In this document: in pieces, positions 43,467-55,320 of the stretch
Layout of the letters: each line of letters starts with the position of its first letter
How positions within the stretch are numbered: the first letter of the stretch is position 1
Source of the DNA: Atkinsonella hypoxylon
Taxonomy: Eukaryota > Ascomycota > Sordariomycetes > Hypocreales > Clavicipitaceae
DNA length: 64,000 bases
Direction: 5' to 3'
NCBI GenBank assembly: GCA_000729835.1
Contig: JFHB01000008.1
Coordinates: 248,001-312,000, forward strand
Notes under the pieces: generated by a model
The model's database searches: none
Told to the model about the DNA's origin: nothing
What the model saw: the letters and a program-made list of their open reading frames with translations, nothing else
Translations under genes and position numbers: made by a program

Positions 43467-46400
43467 TCATATTTCTTCAGCGTATCTCCAACCACTCAGC
43501 TCAGCCGTCTGGTACCATCCAATCGCACTGTCGTCGAATGCCTGCAGCCATTGTCTCATGGCACTGGCAGCGTCAATAGTCACAGCATTCCCTGCACCAC
43601 TAGCAGCAAATGACGCAGCAACTGCTAGCTTTGAAGCAGGTCCTTCTGACGCATCACGCCGTCTTCTTTTCTTTTCGCGGTCTGCGAGCCATCCTTTTCG
43701 GCCCGCCAGGTATCTGACACTATGTCCAAGCCCGCCGTACTGGGGGGAAACACCTTTTATGGACCGATCTAATGGTGAACCTGAGAAGAACAAGACACGA
43801 CCAGCCATGTCATGCTGGAAGTTTTGTCGAATTTCCTCAGACAAGGCTTCGTTGACACTCTCAGGAAGGGTGTAGACTTCTGGCGGTCGAGGGGGGTTAT
43901 ACATATTTGAGGGGGTCGTGCCAGCTCCGGCGTGAGCACCGAACTGGTTTCGTCCATGCTGTTGATTATACTGTATAGAGCCTTGATTCGTCATTACTTG
44001 ATTATGGACAAACGCGGCATTTGCTTGGGAATAGGTAGACGACAGGTTAGAGGTGTAAGCCGGTTGCTGCGGCGGAAAATGCATGGGACGCAAGGCTGAT
44101 TGTGGAGTAGAAAGTGGTTGAGGCGGCTGGGGAATGGGAACTGGCGTCTGCTGCATGGGATGACCAATAGAACCTGGAGTTGCAGGCTGAAAATGACTTG
44201 CGGCAGGTATATGATGTTGCCCAGAATTGGGCGATGGTCCGGGACTGCGGCCGTGGAATCCCGGCTGATGGCTCTTTGCAATGGCATCCGTTGACATATC
44301 GGGAGTTGATGATGATGCAGAATGACGCAGAGTAGGTTCGGAAGACATATCTATCAAGGTTTGCATAGATGTCGGTGGCGGGGCAAGTTCAGGTGGGGGA
44401 GATTCCTTTTTTATATCGTTAATGCTCAGCTCAGTTCATCAAATTCGTGTCAAGATGTTTGAGGGGGCTTTGATAACACATCGTGTGTCCAGTAATCACT
44501 CAACCTCACATGATGCTTGCAAACTAGATTTGATTGTTTCCTACTCACATTTGATTCGGCTGGTCGCCGGTGTACAGCACCGACAATTGGTGGAGCATTG
44601 GGACTTCCCCATGTAGGACGAGGAAGCTCGTCGGTTGATTTGGCATCCTCCCGCAGCAAATGTTTGATAGGACTCGGTACCTTTCTCATCAGACGAGGGG
44701 CTTCAAAAAGGTCCATTTCATAATCCTTACCCCGGACTTCGTCGGGAACGCAGCTTGCCCAAGTTTTAATTTTGTTGAAACGAAACTTTTCCTCGTTATA
44801 ACGGGATTCGCAGACGTAAACGGCTTTGTCAGATGGAAATCCTCTCGGTCGGCCCTTGTTGAAACGAGTCACAAACATGACGAAGCAACGATCAAGCAGT
44901 TCGCTTATCTGATGATCGCGGTATTGACTAGTCTTCACTACTTCGTGTTCGAAGAAGTGCTTCTCGTAGCGATGTACTGTCTGCTCTGGCCGATAGTACC
45001 AGCATGCATTAATCCATTTCTGCTCTGCTCGATCCTGCCATATTCTGAAGATTTGAGCAACAATTGGCTTTGCAAGATCATTTGGGTTTCGTAAATGAAC
45101 CCAATCACCTACACGTCCAATCAGTCTACATTGCCGAGGCAACAGATGCATATATGGGATCAACACTCACCAACTCTCCATGTTTCTCCATCATGCCGTA
45201 CCTCAGACAACGGTAACCTCCCGTCTTCATCCCTGAAATCATCGTCTGGTTTAGCTTTCTCTTGTTCCGATAATACTCGAGACTGCTTCTGCAATTCCAC
45301 GGCAGCTACGTATACCTCACTGTCATCTTCGTTGTATATTTTAGCATTATCAAACATCAGGTCGACATCCTTCTGCAACTCGTCCACGTTTCGATATTTC
45401 TTGCGCTTCGCCTTCTTTTTGATATTATCCAGAGCAATTGGATTATGGATGATCTGATAGTAATCCGCCATTACCAATTTGTCAGGCAGCTTCTCGAATG
45501 GTCTTATCATCAGCTTTCCTTCTTCATCCCTGATCTTCCTGAGTCCGCGGATGATGGAGGAAATACGAGCTTCCGTTGGCGTCTGTACCATAGGTGGCCG
45601 ACCCCTCTTCCTGTATAGATCGCCCTCCTTCTCATCATCTTGTCCCTTGCGCGAAATGGAGTTTTGATTCCCACGAATTCGCTTTCTTTTTCGCTTCCGG
45701 CGCCCAGTGCCTTCATCTGTTGAAACATCTTCATCGTCGTCGTCGTCGTTATCATCATCATCTTCTTCCTCTTCCTCTTCCTCTTCTCCCTCTTGCTCCT
45801 CGTCTTCTTCCAGTTCCTCTTCCTCGCCGTCGTCCTCGTCATCCTGAGACCTCTGTGATGGAGAATCATCTACGGGAGGCAAGTCGCCGAGGTCAGGCAA
45901 CTTAGCTTCATCAGCAGAAATGTCTCCGTTTGCGGCCAATTTTTTTAATTCGCTGTCGAACACACTCTGCAAGCGAACAGCGGCTCCGAATATCGGCGCC
46001 GATGGGCGATTATAGACCTGAGCATTGTGACATATCTGTGCGACATCTCTAACAAAGTCTGAGAACGCCGAGTATTGCTTCCTTTGTATCTTTCCCTGAT
46101 AGGTGTTAGGGCGCTACTACGAACGACAGGTTGAAGGCGAAGTCTTACGCGGATTGTGCTGAAGGCGATTGGGTCACTGATAACGTCAAAGTAGTCAGGA
46201 AGTGCTCGGCGATTCGGAATACGTTGGAAACCTGCGGCAAGCTCTTCGCCACTTTGACGCAACGTATTAATACTACGGTCTTGAAAGCGACGATTAAATC
46301 ATGCACGGTGAAACTCACTCTTCTTGTATGTTGGAGAGATAGCTCGTAAGCATCTGAATTGTCTGATACATGTGAAGGTTGACCTCGTCTGGCGCGTCGC

Positions 46401-46518
46401 TGCCAGGATCAGTGCGCATGCTGCTCGGATTATCCCTTGTTGCAACGTCCTTTTCTCTATCTTTTACCTCGATGGGCCCGCTCGCGTCGTCGGCAACGAA
46501 GGCATTGTGGGTAGACAT
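43467..46518 (-). CDS. RSC1: RSC chromatin-remodelling complex subunit Rsc1/Rsc2-like
   Basis: Five exons on the minus strand, 46518-46319, 46272-46149, 46095-45171, 45108-44549 and 44405-43467, give 915 aa. Rsc1/2 help the RSC remodeller bind nucleosomes. Domains in order: a first bromodomain (NRRALPDYFDVISDPIAFST, then QICHNAQVYNRPSA), a very acidic Glu/Asp run, a basic nuclear-localisation stretch (GRRKRKRKRIRG), a second bromodomain (LPDKLVMADYYQIIHNPIAL, LMFDNAKIYNEDDSEVY) and a BAH domain (VGDWVHLRNPNDLAKPIVAQ, ACWYYRPEQTVH, FPSDKAVYVCESRYNEE). The C-terminal part is a Pro/Gln/Ser-rich disordered tail. The GA/T splice after NIQE is inferred from relatives; the other joins are well supported. 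Confidence 0.93.
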
Positions 46519-46966
46519 TTGTAAGTGTTAGGTAGTAGGAGGATCTATTCGAAGAGCACGTGTAGTAGCTGGCCGGAGAGAATGGCTTGAGAGAATTTGC
46601 TACACTTCTGCAACTGTGAGAGCCGCGAAAGCACCTGTTTAACTCGCCTGATCTTAAGCGAGCTTGAGCAGGCGCGAGTGATAGTGCGAACACGTTGCTC
46701 ATGGCAATAGCTAGCTGCTGAGTCATCTGCACATGACTAAAGCCATGACAACAGACCAACCCAAATATCACCACAGTCAACGGACTATAATCAATCATCG
46801 TAGAAACCGCGCTTTAGGTATCTTGATGTATCATTTGTCTGTATCGAGGTTGTTATTGAATTATTTGTTGGGTACTTGACCAATTCCTTTGAACCCTGTC
46901 CAAGGGCATAGCGAACATTTATCATAAGGTTCGCTTACAGACAGCCAGATAGATAGCCATCACAGG
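46519..46966. other. Divergent intergenic region, RSC1 / OTU1
   Basis: A putative shared promoter of about 450 bp. No other feature is noted. Confidence 0.5.
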
Positions 46967-48187
46967 ATGCGCACAAGGTATAAAGGCCCTAATGGTACTG
47001 GAGTTGTCGAGATACACGATGACGCTACAATTGGTATGCTATTCCAAGCACTAAAGGCATTAACATCGATTGAGCATTTCACCATCAAATATGGCCCACC
47101 AGGGTCAATGCGCACGATAAGCATGCAGCAAGAAGCTATCACCGCCAAGAGTCTTTGTCTTCATGGCGAGAGTCTAACCATTGTTCCTTCTGAAAGCCCG
47201 AACTTCAACGATCAGCCAAAAGACTTCCTCGCTGCTGAAGAAAGCCCACTTGACTGCATTATACCATGGGAAGAGAGAGGTGGGAGTTTACGTAAGAAAA
47301 CAATTCAACCCGATTATAGATACTAAAGGCATCGCTGACTTCTCAACAGTCCTCCGAGTAATGCCAAGCGACAATAGCTGTTTATTCACCGCATTCGGGG
47401 GGGCTTTGCCTGAGCATATTCCAGCGGGAGAGCTTCGGAAAATGATGGCGCAGTATATCACTGAGCATTCAGAGCTCTATAGTGAGGCTATATTAGGGTG
47501 TTCTCCGGCTGAGTACCAACGTAACATATGCAATCCAGATCGCTGGGGTGGAGGGATAGAGCTGAGTATTCTGTCTACAATATTTGACATTCAGATTTGC
47601 ACCTTCGATGTCCAGGTATGTTCAATATGCTCTGCTGTCACGGAAATCCGGCATATCACGAAAATCCTTCTCAAGCTGCTTGTCTAGCCATGCTCATACA
47701 AGCCTAGGGACAAAATCTGATAAACTTCGGAGAAGATAAAGAAAACCGATGTATCCTGATTTTCTCGGGCATCCATTACGACAGGGTTGCATTTAGTTAC
47801 TCTGACTATCCCCATGTTTCACTACAACTGCCACCGGAAATGGATAGAACTATTTGGCCAACCACAGACTCTGAAGTAGTCGAAAAGGCTCGCTCACTTG
47901 TGCGGAAATTGAACGCCCTCCACTACTACACGGATACCGAGGGGCTGGTATTGAAATGCAACCACACAGGTTGTCAATGGATCGGAAACGGACAGCTGGC
48001 TGCAAAGCAGCATGCCGAGCATACTGGTCATTCAAACTTGGCGGAAATTCTAGACATTGACGAAGACAACACGTTGCGCAGATGTGCAACACCCAGCTGT
48101 AAGTTCATAGGACAAGGTAGAAAGGCAATGATGCAGCATGAAGGCGACACTGGGCACCGCAAGTTCAATATCATACCAGACATATGA
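46967..48187 (+). CDS. OTU1: Ubiquitin thioesterase Otu1 (YOD1-like)
   Basis: Three exons, 46967-47291, 47350-47615 and 47708-48187, give 356 aa. Otu1 cleaves ubiquitin chains on substrates handled by Cdc48/p97, for example in ER-associated degradation. The N-terminal ubiquitin-like UBX-type domain runs MRTRYKGPNGTGVVEIHDDA to LTIVPSE. The OTU domain has the catalytic cysteine in VMPSDNSCLFTAFGG (C119) and the histidine in FSGIHYDRV (H220). The C-terminus has one C2H2 finger and a second similar CATPSCKFIGQGRKAM..H unit; the second is less usual. The middle join gives SLLLRVMPSD, and the last intron joins DVQ to GQNLINFGED. Proteasome subunit RPN9 and the deubiquitinase UBP8 are also in this window, but not adjacent. 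Confidence 0.93.
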
Positions 48188-49100
48188 TGGAATGATCGTT
48201 CTTGCAATCACAGTTCTCGAATGCGGAATCATTAAGCTTCTTGTTCCAATCCTACTAGCGACTTACTACGTATATTAGCCAGTTTAAGACGAAGGAAATC
48301 ATGTTTGTTATGCCAATTTTGTTGTTGCAGTGATCTTTGTCACGAGGTATGCGGTAGACGCCTCGGCGATGCCATAAATTAGGACACCGAACAAGGGCAC
48401 CCCGAAAGCGAATCCAAAAAGGACGTCCTCGCGATTCCGGAACCAATTCCGTTTCTCCTCTTTTGTGAAATGAACGCGCGAATAGTAACTTGCAAAAAAT
48501 ATGATGAGATATTTACGAAGGAAAAAAAGGCCAGCCCTATAGAAGGTCGCTGCTCTTCAGACAAATTTAGACAGAAATTGAATTTCTTCTGTATCGCACA
48601 GTACAAATTCGTCGTGCGCCTTTAAACGGAATTTCATTGAGTGATTAAGAAACATGTTATATATTTAAAGGCAGACTCAGTATGCTAATATTTTTTTAGT
48701 TTTGTTATTTAGGGATGGTTGAGGTTTTTTTTTTGGGCGCTTTACCCGCCCAAAATTGCCATTTAATACCCTACTGTCAGGCCAAAAAAAAATAGAAGTG
48801 CCAGTGACCGCTACCCTTTTTTTAGCTACCGATTTTTTTTTTAGATTGATTGCACGTATAATTGTACTCCTTTCTAATTTTCATATTTGATTCCTAGCAC
48901 AAAAAAAGCATGGCTAATAAATGGTCTTTATATAACAGAGATTACGGAATAAACCTGTCCTAGACCGCTGTCGCATTCTTATGAGGGTATTCGTTAATTA
49001 CCCATAGTGCGATCAAAGGATGCTACATTCTAGATGCTTAACAGCAGTATTAATTACATGAGGAATAGAAGGAATAATAATAATGTGTAGATACATATTA
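48188..49100. other. AT-rich convergent intergenic region
   Basis: It contains many T and A runs (about 48700-48850 holds several of 7-10 T). No gene or structured RNA is recognised. OTU1 and KGD2 converge here. Confidence 0.5.
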
Positions 49101-50601
49101 TTACAAGAGCATTCGTCTAGGGTCCTCGATGTACTCTTTGACTTTGACCAGGAACTGGACCGCTTCTCTGCCGTCCAACAAGCGGTGGTCGTAGGTCAGG
49201 GCTAAGTACATCATAGGTCGGATCTCGACATTGCCATTTACAGCCACTGCGCGGTCCTTGATGGCATGGAGGCCAAGCACAGCACTCTGTGGCAGATTGA
49301 TGATAGGGGTACCCATCAATGATCCGAAAACACCTCCGTTGCTTATGGTGAATGTCCCTCCAGCCATGTCTTCAATGGTCAGTTTCCCGGCACGGGCCTG
49401 TCCTGTCAATTAGCAATCATATATGTGTGTTAACTCTAAGCGGGCTTCGGTCTAACCTTATTGCCCATGTCAGCAATAGCTTTCTCAATGCCGATAAGGT
49501 CCATTGATTCCACGTTCCGGACGACCGGCGTAACAAGTCCCTTTTCTGTGGCAACTGCCACGGAAATATCGACGTAGTCGCGGTAAACGATCGTATCGCC
49601 ACCATTAGGGCCCTCAATTGATGCATTCACCGCAGGGATATCTCGCATGGCAAGAACGGTGGCTCGTGAAAAGGCGCTCATGAATCCGAGTTTCACACCG
49701 GTCTTCTTTAGAACATAATCTTTGTAGAGCTTGCGGAAATCCATAATATTCGACATGTCAACCTCGTTGAACGTCGTTAGCGACGCCGCGGTGTTCTGTG
49801 ACTGTTTGAGGCGTTCGGCGATTCGCAGGCGCATTCGGTTCATTTTCACCTGCAGATCCCTAGCGGTTAGCATTGGCTTGAGCATTGACTTCGAAAATAA
49901 ACCATACCCGGCGCTCCTCTCGACTGCCTGTGCCAGGTAATCCATCTGTGAGCTGCGTGGGTGTTGATAGGCCCTCAATCTGTTTCACGTTGGCGGCTGG
50001 TGGCGACCCGGCACTCTTCCGTTCCGAGGTAGTGTTTGTCTCTTTTAGTTGAAGTTTGTCCTCGAGCTTGCCTGGCTCCACTGCTTCCTTGTTCTTGGAC
50101 TTATCTGTCTCCTTAGCTTTGTCTGCTTTTTCATTCGGTGGGCTGGCTGATGATTTTTTGGCACCTGGTGACGGTGCTCCGCCCTGCTCGATACGGATAA
50201 GGTCTTGGCCAACGGTGACTGTGTCTTCTTCGCTGGCAAGAAATTCTTTGATTATTCCAGCCTCCGGGGCATTAACAGCAACATCAATCTATATAACATA
50301 TGCAGTGTCAGTTCGCCGGCTCGCACCGGTAAGGGTGAATGGCTCCTTAGCACACCTTGTCAGTCTCGATTGTAGCAATCTCCTCGTCCTGTTCGACAAA
50401 GTCGCCGACAGACTTCGGGAACTGCTTGAGCGTTCCTTCCGATATGGATTCTGCCATCTGCGGCACTTTCACGACTATGGTTGCGTAAGTCCGGATAAGT
50501 TGCGTCGTCGTCGGGAGCATAGCTAAAGGGCGTGAGCGACAACCGCGCATTGTGCGCAGAGGCATCATGCGAGCAACAGTGGCTATCTTTTTGGAGAGCA
50601 T
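49101..50601 (-). CDS. KGD2: Dihydrolipoyllysine succinyltransferase, E2 of 2-oxoglutarate dehydrogenase
   Basis: Four exons on the minus strand, 50601-50356, 50288-49908, 49849-49457 and 49397-49101, give 438 aa. This mitochondrial E2 transfers the succinyl group to CoA in the TCA cycle. A presequence-like head (MLSKKIATVARMMPLRTMRG) is followed by the lipoyl domain VVKVPQMAESISEGTLKQF, with the lipoylated lysine K82 in ETDK just before intron 1. A Lys/Ser/Pro-rich linker has no clear E3-binding domain, as is usual for this enzyme. The catalytic domain runs from VKMNRMRLRIAERLKQSQNT to SNGGVFGSLMGTPIINLPQS and YDHRLLDGREA (H411, D415). The intron at 49907-49850 removes an internal segment that would otherwise interrupt REERR/VKMNR. 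Confidence 0.97.
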
Positions 50602-51746
50602 TTTGCTTTGGTTTTGCTGAGATGACGTTGGGAACTTGCGTGATGTGGCAATGTAGTGTACTGTCCTATAGGTTCAGTATATTTTCGGTTGGTGAAGGTG
50701 ACCAGGCGTTGGTCATCCAAGCTGCTGTGGATTGCACTAGGGGAAAAATGGAGTATGGTGAGCTATTGCTTAGCCTTACTCTGTGGAAATTGCTTTTGCT
50801 ACCTTTCCGGTGGTTTCGTGCCTCAAAAGGCATGAGCACCCGGCCGCTAAGGAAATGTACACTTTTCGGCGGTGTGAAATTTTCATTAACGTGCATTAAG
50901 ACTGTGTACTTTTTGACACTAATAATGCGACAAATAACAAAAACTTGCTGTGCGTACAGTTGTTAGTTCGCCAACCCCACGGTACTCATATTACTAATAG
51001 TACCCACAGTTGCGCGAACAAAGTTGCGCAGTACGAGGACTACAACATAAACTTCTACACACTCATAAGCATCAAAAAAAACAGAGAAAGAGAAAAAAAT
51101 CATGATTCCAGTAGAGCTTATGGTTTAACCAATGCATGCAGGCACGTGCCGGAAGATGGACCAAAGAGGAGGGAAATAGTCATGTAGGGTAGCTAAGGAA
51201 TGCGTGCGACAGATTTGTAACGGATGTGTGAGGGAGGCATCACGCGGGTGAAAAAAACAAAAGTAGAGGAAAGGAGCGTCACAGAACACAGTTTAATTAA
51301 ACCGCAAGAGCCTAGTATCATCCCCAAACATTTGATTATATCTCCTACTAGGTCTATAAGATACGCCAATAAAATGTAGGTTACAATAATGATTGTTGCC
51401 AAAAATCAGAGTACCGACCTGCCTGAGGTACCTACCTACCTCTAGGTACCAGGTACCTAAGGTAGATACTGTCTTCGCGTAGGCATTGAAATACCCGAAG
51501 CGAGCCAGGCAACAAGGCAGCGTTACATGAAACCCGAAGCCCGCTGGAGTGACAAACCATCGCCAACTGCATGAAGAATTTGACAGCTTCCGACAAGTGA
51601 AACTTGCGGCTGCGAATAGCTCCAAGACACAGAGCAGCAGCGCAACAAATCAAAACACCAACCTTTGAAAGGTATTACTGGGAGTATCACTGGGAGTGTC
51701 AGCGCGAGCGTAAAACCCGACGGCACTGCAGCTGGACTCGACGTAC
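50602..51746. other. Divergent intergenic region with CCTA/TAGG motifs
   Basis: These 1.1 kb lie between KGD2 and the complex I LYR gene. A cluster of GGTACCTACCTACC and GGTACC/AGGTACCTAAGG motifs occupies about 51427-51466. No gene is seen. Confidence 0.5.
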
Positions 51747-52307
51747 ATGATGTCTTCACAACGAGCGGCAATGTAAGTTCCCAGAACCCAATATGCCACA
51801 CCACCAACCACTGTACGACTTTCACTGACAGCTCAAACGTACCAGTTCGCTCTACCGGCGATCACTGAAGCTGGCCCTTGACTGGGTCGTCCAGCGCCAG
51901 CTTTGGCGCGGTCAAGCTCTATACATCCGCTCCCTCTTCGAAGCGAACCGCAACGTCACCGACTTTAGACAACAAAGGGTGTGACTGAACATGTAGCAAC
52001 GATGCACAACCGACATAGAAGCTGACAGCTGATCAGGCTCTCCTGTCCGAGACAGAAAAACTCCTCGACACGTGGAAGCATCCGGATCCCTATATCCCCC
52101 CAACAGCGCCCGGAGGTATGTATTTGCTTGTAACCGAAACTACCGCAGAGGAGAGCATAGCCAACATTAAACAACAGGCTCCAAATATGAGCGAAATCTA
52201 CCCTCGCCGATTCTAGATCGTGAGTAGCTATGTTATAGTCATTGTGCTGTTCTGGCTGTCACTAACCCCGCTGCCTAGCACCTCCCCATCAAATTAACAG
52301 GCATTGA
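51747..52307 (+). CDS. Complex I LYR-motif subunit, NDUFB9 (B22)-like
   Basis: Five small exons, 51747-51772, 51846-51978, 52037-52115, 52178-52219 and 52279-52307, give 102 aa. NDUFB9 is an accessory subunit of the membrane arm of NADH:ubiquinone oxidoreductase and a LYR protein that binds acyl carrier protein. The sequence MMSSQRAAISLYRRSLKLAL has the LYR motif. WRGQALYIRSLFEANRNVTD and KLLDTWKHPDPYIPPTAPGG are strong family blocks, then KYERNLPSPILDPPP. A second ATG at 51750 could be used instead. If the last intron (GTGAGT donor, CACTAAC branch site, CTAG acceptor) is not removed, the protein ends ILDRE at 52227. Low exon lengths hide this gene from simple frame scans. Confidence 0.85.
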
Positions 52308-52736
52308 ATCGGAATTTGGTATATCCACAGCACGCACAAGAACAGATGCCTAGTTAGTCGTAATTATATTGTGTTATAAGCTCATCAATTCAACCATCTC
52401 GACCAAGTGGCTGCTCCTGCTGTCAGTGCAAGAAACCTACATTTATCAAAGAGCGATCAATGTGAAATGCGAGAAACCGGACAATCTAAATGCATAACGT
52501 TCAAAATACCGACACCCCGCAATACGCGCAGACCACATATAGACTTAACCAATTCACGTTACTTTGTGTGGATGTGTCGGAAAAAGAAAAAAAGTTCATT
52601 CATGACCATAGCCGTGGGATTATTGTACAACCCTTGCGCGCAACAAAAGCAAATCGCGAACCTTGAACCGTGACCCCTTTGCCATACCAACTAAAACAAC
52701 CAACCGTCGCAAATAAAACAAAGGCAAAACCACAAT
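52308..52736. other. Convergent intergenic region
   Basis: The 3' flanks of the LYR gene and H2A. No further feature is seen. Confidence 0.45.
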
Positions 52737-53243
52737 CTACAACTCCTGGCTTTGGTTCTTGCCGCTCTTGCTGCCAGTCTTCTTCGGCAAAAGATCTGGA
52801 CCAGGTTAGAAGTCTTGCATGCACCTAAGTAAAGACGCAACATACTTTGATGAATATTGGGCAGAACACCACCCTGGGCGATAGTGACATGGCCCAATAA
52901 CTTGTTCAACTCCTCGTCATTTCGGATGGCTAACTGCAAATGACGTGGAATGATACGAGTCTTCTTATTATCACGAGCGGCGTTGCCGGCCAACTCAAGA
53001 ATCTCAGCAGCCAAATACTCAAGGACAGCAGCTAGGTACACAGGAGCACCAGCACCGACACGCTGAGCATAGTTACCCTTTCGAAGGAGACGATGGACTC
53101 GACCGACTGGGAACGCCAGACCAGCCTTAGAAGAACGCCTTACAACTGTTAGAAAGTATCAGCCCAAGAGAGCCTCAGTGTACTTACGATTGAGCGTTCT
53201 TGGAGCCAGAGGCCTTGCCACCAGATTTGCCACCGCCAGTCAT
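52737..53243 (-). CDS. HTA1: Histone H2A
   Basis: Three exons on the minus strand, 53243-53188, 53138-52846 and 52795-52737, give 135 aa. This is the canonical core histone H2A. It starts [20 protein letters not shown], followed by the conserved fold (AGLAFPVGRVHRLLRKGNYA, PVYLAAVLEYLAAEILELAG, NDEELNKLLGHVTIAQGGVL). The C-terminus ends NQSQEL, with the SQE motif (S132) that Mec1/Tel1-type kinases phosphorylate at DNA breaks, as expected in fungi that lack a separate H2A.X. Splices at TC/G and A/AT are exact. It is divergent from H2B, the usual fungal arrangement that allows co-regulation. The triple-glycine start resembles Sordariomycetes H2A. Confidence 0.99.
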
Positions 53244-54492
53244 TTTGTAGGTGTCGAGAAAGTGAGGTTAAGACTTAGAGAAGAGTGAATGACAAGCAGA
53301 GAAACGTCCGTGTGCGATGATGGTAAATGCAAGATGCGGAAAGAGAGAACGGAGGTCTTGCGGGGGGCGCAGAGGTTAAGTAGTTTTCGGCGCGTAGCAG
53401 ACGTGATACCGGATCACCCACCACCACTGACTGATGTGGCACCTGGTACAACAAAACACGCTAGTCCAGAAGTGGAAAATAAGCGTGTTAAGCAAAACAA
53501 TCGACCAGGGAGGACATGGTCCAGCACCTGTGGTATTTTCTACTTTCATCCCCTTCATCCTTAGTTTATAGCTCGTAGCCCGAATTTGTGTGCAGGGACG
53601 TGATTCATAAAAGTTGGCTCAAGCAACATTTAGAATAATCATCTTACACATCGATGGGGGGGAAACAGAAATTTAAAAGATTCTATGCTTGTAGGTCTTC
53701 CATCTCTTCGTGCACATACCTTTAAACTACGCTCTGTAGCATACATCTCTCTCACTCTAGAGGCGAAGTAGTAACACGAATGATACCGAAAAGTTTTAAG
53801 TCAAGTCACAATGCTTGGCTCAGGTACTTAGGTAGGCACTGCCATAGCAGTCCCGTCTTCAAGAAGTGCGACTTAAAGACAATGCGTCTCGAAGCGAAAC
53901 TTTTATCGCGGAGGCAGGGTACTGCGACTACCCAGGTACCGACGACGAGTTCATAATCTGCACATGAATATTGGAATCATGCCTGTCTCTTTCTACTGGG
54001 ACCTGTGCGTGTGCCGCAAATAATAGCGAATGGCGTGTGCACTACTGTGGCGGCCAATCATCCAATCAAAAAATGGTCACATAATCTTGAAGTATAGCAC
54101 GCCACAGCGGTGCCGGTGGCCGTGCGGATACACATGCCACGCCCAGTCTAGACCAGCTATTCTGCTAACTAACTATATGCCAGCTTAAGGAAATGCCCCA
54201 CCTTGATACCTTCCAAACAACAGGAGCGAAGATCAGTCAGGCGAGTTACAGTACACAAACACGCGCGCGACCGTGGCGCGCTTCCAACCTATCGGGGACT
54301 GATGCCATCCGCAGCAATCAGTAACCCACCCACGAGGCTTCGCATCCAGCTACAAAAACCCAGCCCACCCCCCAATTTCTCGACGTCTGCCATCAACTTT
54401 CATCATCACCCGCCGCCTAACCCAAGTCGTTCACCGTTTTCAGCACAACCTACTTCGCTCCAGTGTGCGCTTTTGACATCTCAACTCTCAAA
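53244..54492. other. Divergent H2A/H2B promoter region
   Basis: A 1.25-kb region between the two histone starts, with two CCAAT boxes (listed separately) and TAGG motifs at about 53822-53840. A pyrimidine-rich, Pro/Ser-type open frame (54203-54685) overlaps the H2B start and is not a gene. Confidence 0.6.
54054..54066 (+). promoter_or_regulatory. Two close CCAAT boxes upstream of H2B
   Basis: CCAAT at 54054-54058 and at 54062-54066, eight bases apart. They are about 430 bp before the H2B start. The CCAAT-binding complex (Hap2/3/5) is the usual binder in fungi. Confidence 0.5.
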
Positions 54493-55023
54493 ATGCCCCC
54501 GAAAGCTGCCGACAAGAAGCCTGCCTCTAAGGCCCCTGCCACCGCAAGCAAGGCCCCTGAGAAGAAGGATGCCGGCAAGAAGACAGCTGCCTCTGGTGAC
54601 AAGAAGAAGCGCACTAAGTCTCGAAGGGAAACGTACGGCTCTTATATTTACAAGGGTATGTTGTGTGCTGTCCTTTGTACAATAATGCAATCGCTCGAAC
54701 TCTAACACTATATAGTGCTCAAGCAGGTACACCCTGACACGGGTATTTCCAACCGTGCTATGTCCATCTTAAACTCTTTCGTCAACGGTTAGTTCCCTTA
54801 TGTGTACATATCCCCAAAAATTATGGAAGTTAATTAGTCACCAGACATTTTCGAACGCGTTGCCACTGAAGCCTCTAAGCTGGCGGCCTACAACAAGAAG
54901 TCCACGATTTCCTCTCGTGAGATCCAAACTTCTGTCCGCTTAATCTTGCCCGGTGAACTTGCCAAGCACGCCGTATCTGAGGGCACCAAGGCTGTGACGA
55001 AGTATTCATCATCCACGAAATAA
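54493..55023 (+). CDS. HTB1: Histone H2B
   Basis: Three exons, 54493-54655, 54716-54787 and 54845-55023, give 137 aa. This is the canonical histone H2B: a Lys/Ala/Pro-rich tail ([20 protein letters not shown]) and the fold region with [15 protein letters not shown] text ([18 protein letters not shown]), [20 protein letters not shown] and the C-terminal helix ending [10 protein letters not shown]. The lysine in AVTK (K131) matches the monoubiquitylation site removed by Ubp8, whose gene is at 29906-31755 in this window. The splices G/TG and G/AC are exact. Confidence 0.99.
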
Positions 55024-55320
55024 TTTCGTGCAGCTGGTTTTTTTTAAAGTGTTTATGGGTCATCGGTAGCATGGCATCTGGGTGTCATGAATTCGAGTTC
55101 ATTTGGGCGAGAGCACGCCCTCGATTTTGGGATTTAAATGCGTTACGGATGGTTTTGCTTTTTTCGGGCGGGGGAGGGGGCAATGTCTTCATACGGTCAA
55201 TGGGGTTTGCGGTTGTACAATAATCGAGAAATTGGTCTCGAAGCAATGAATTCGTGCACATGATACATACAATCTCCTATGGCATCCTGTGATATAACAA
55301 GAATTTCTTTGGCAACAGAC

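Noticed and set aside
45510..45905. Open frames with Met/Thr/Lys or His/Leu-rich runs
   Set aside because: Shadow frames of the acidic repeat-like stretch in RSC1.
54203..54685. 160-codon frame overlapping the H2B start
   Set aside because: Pro/Ser-rich out-of-frame translation of the H2B 5' UTR and first exon. H2B itself is certain.
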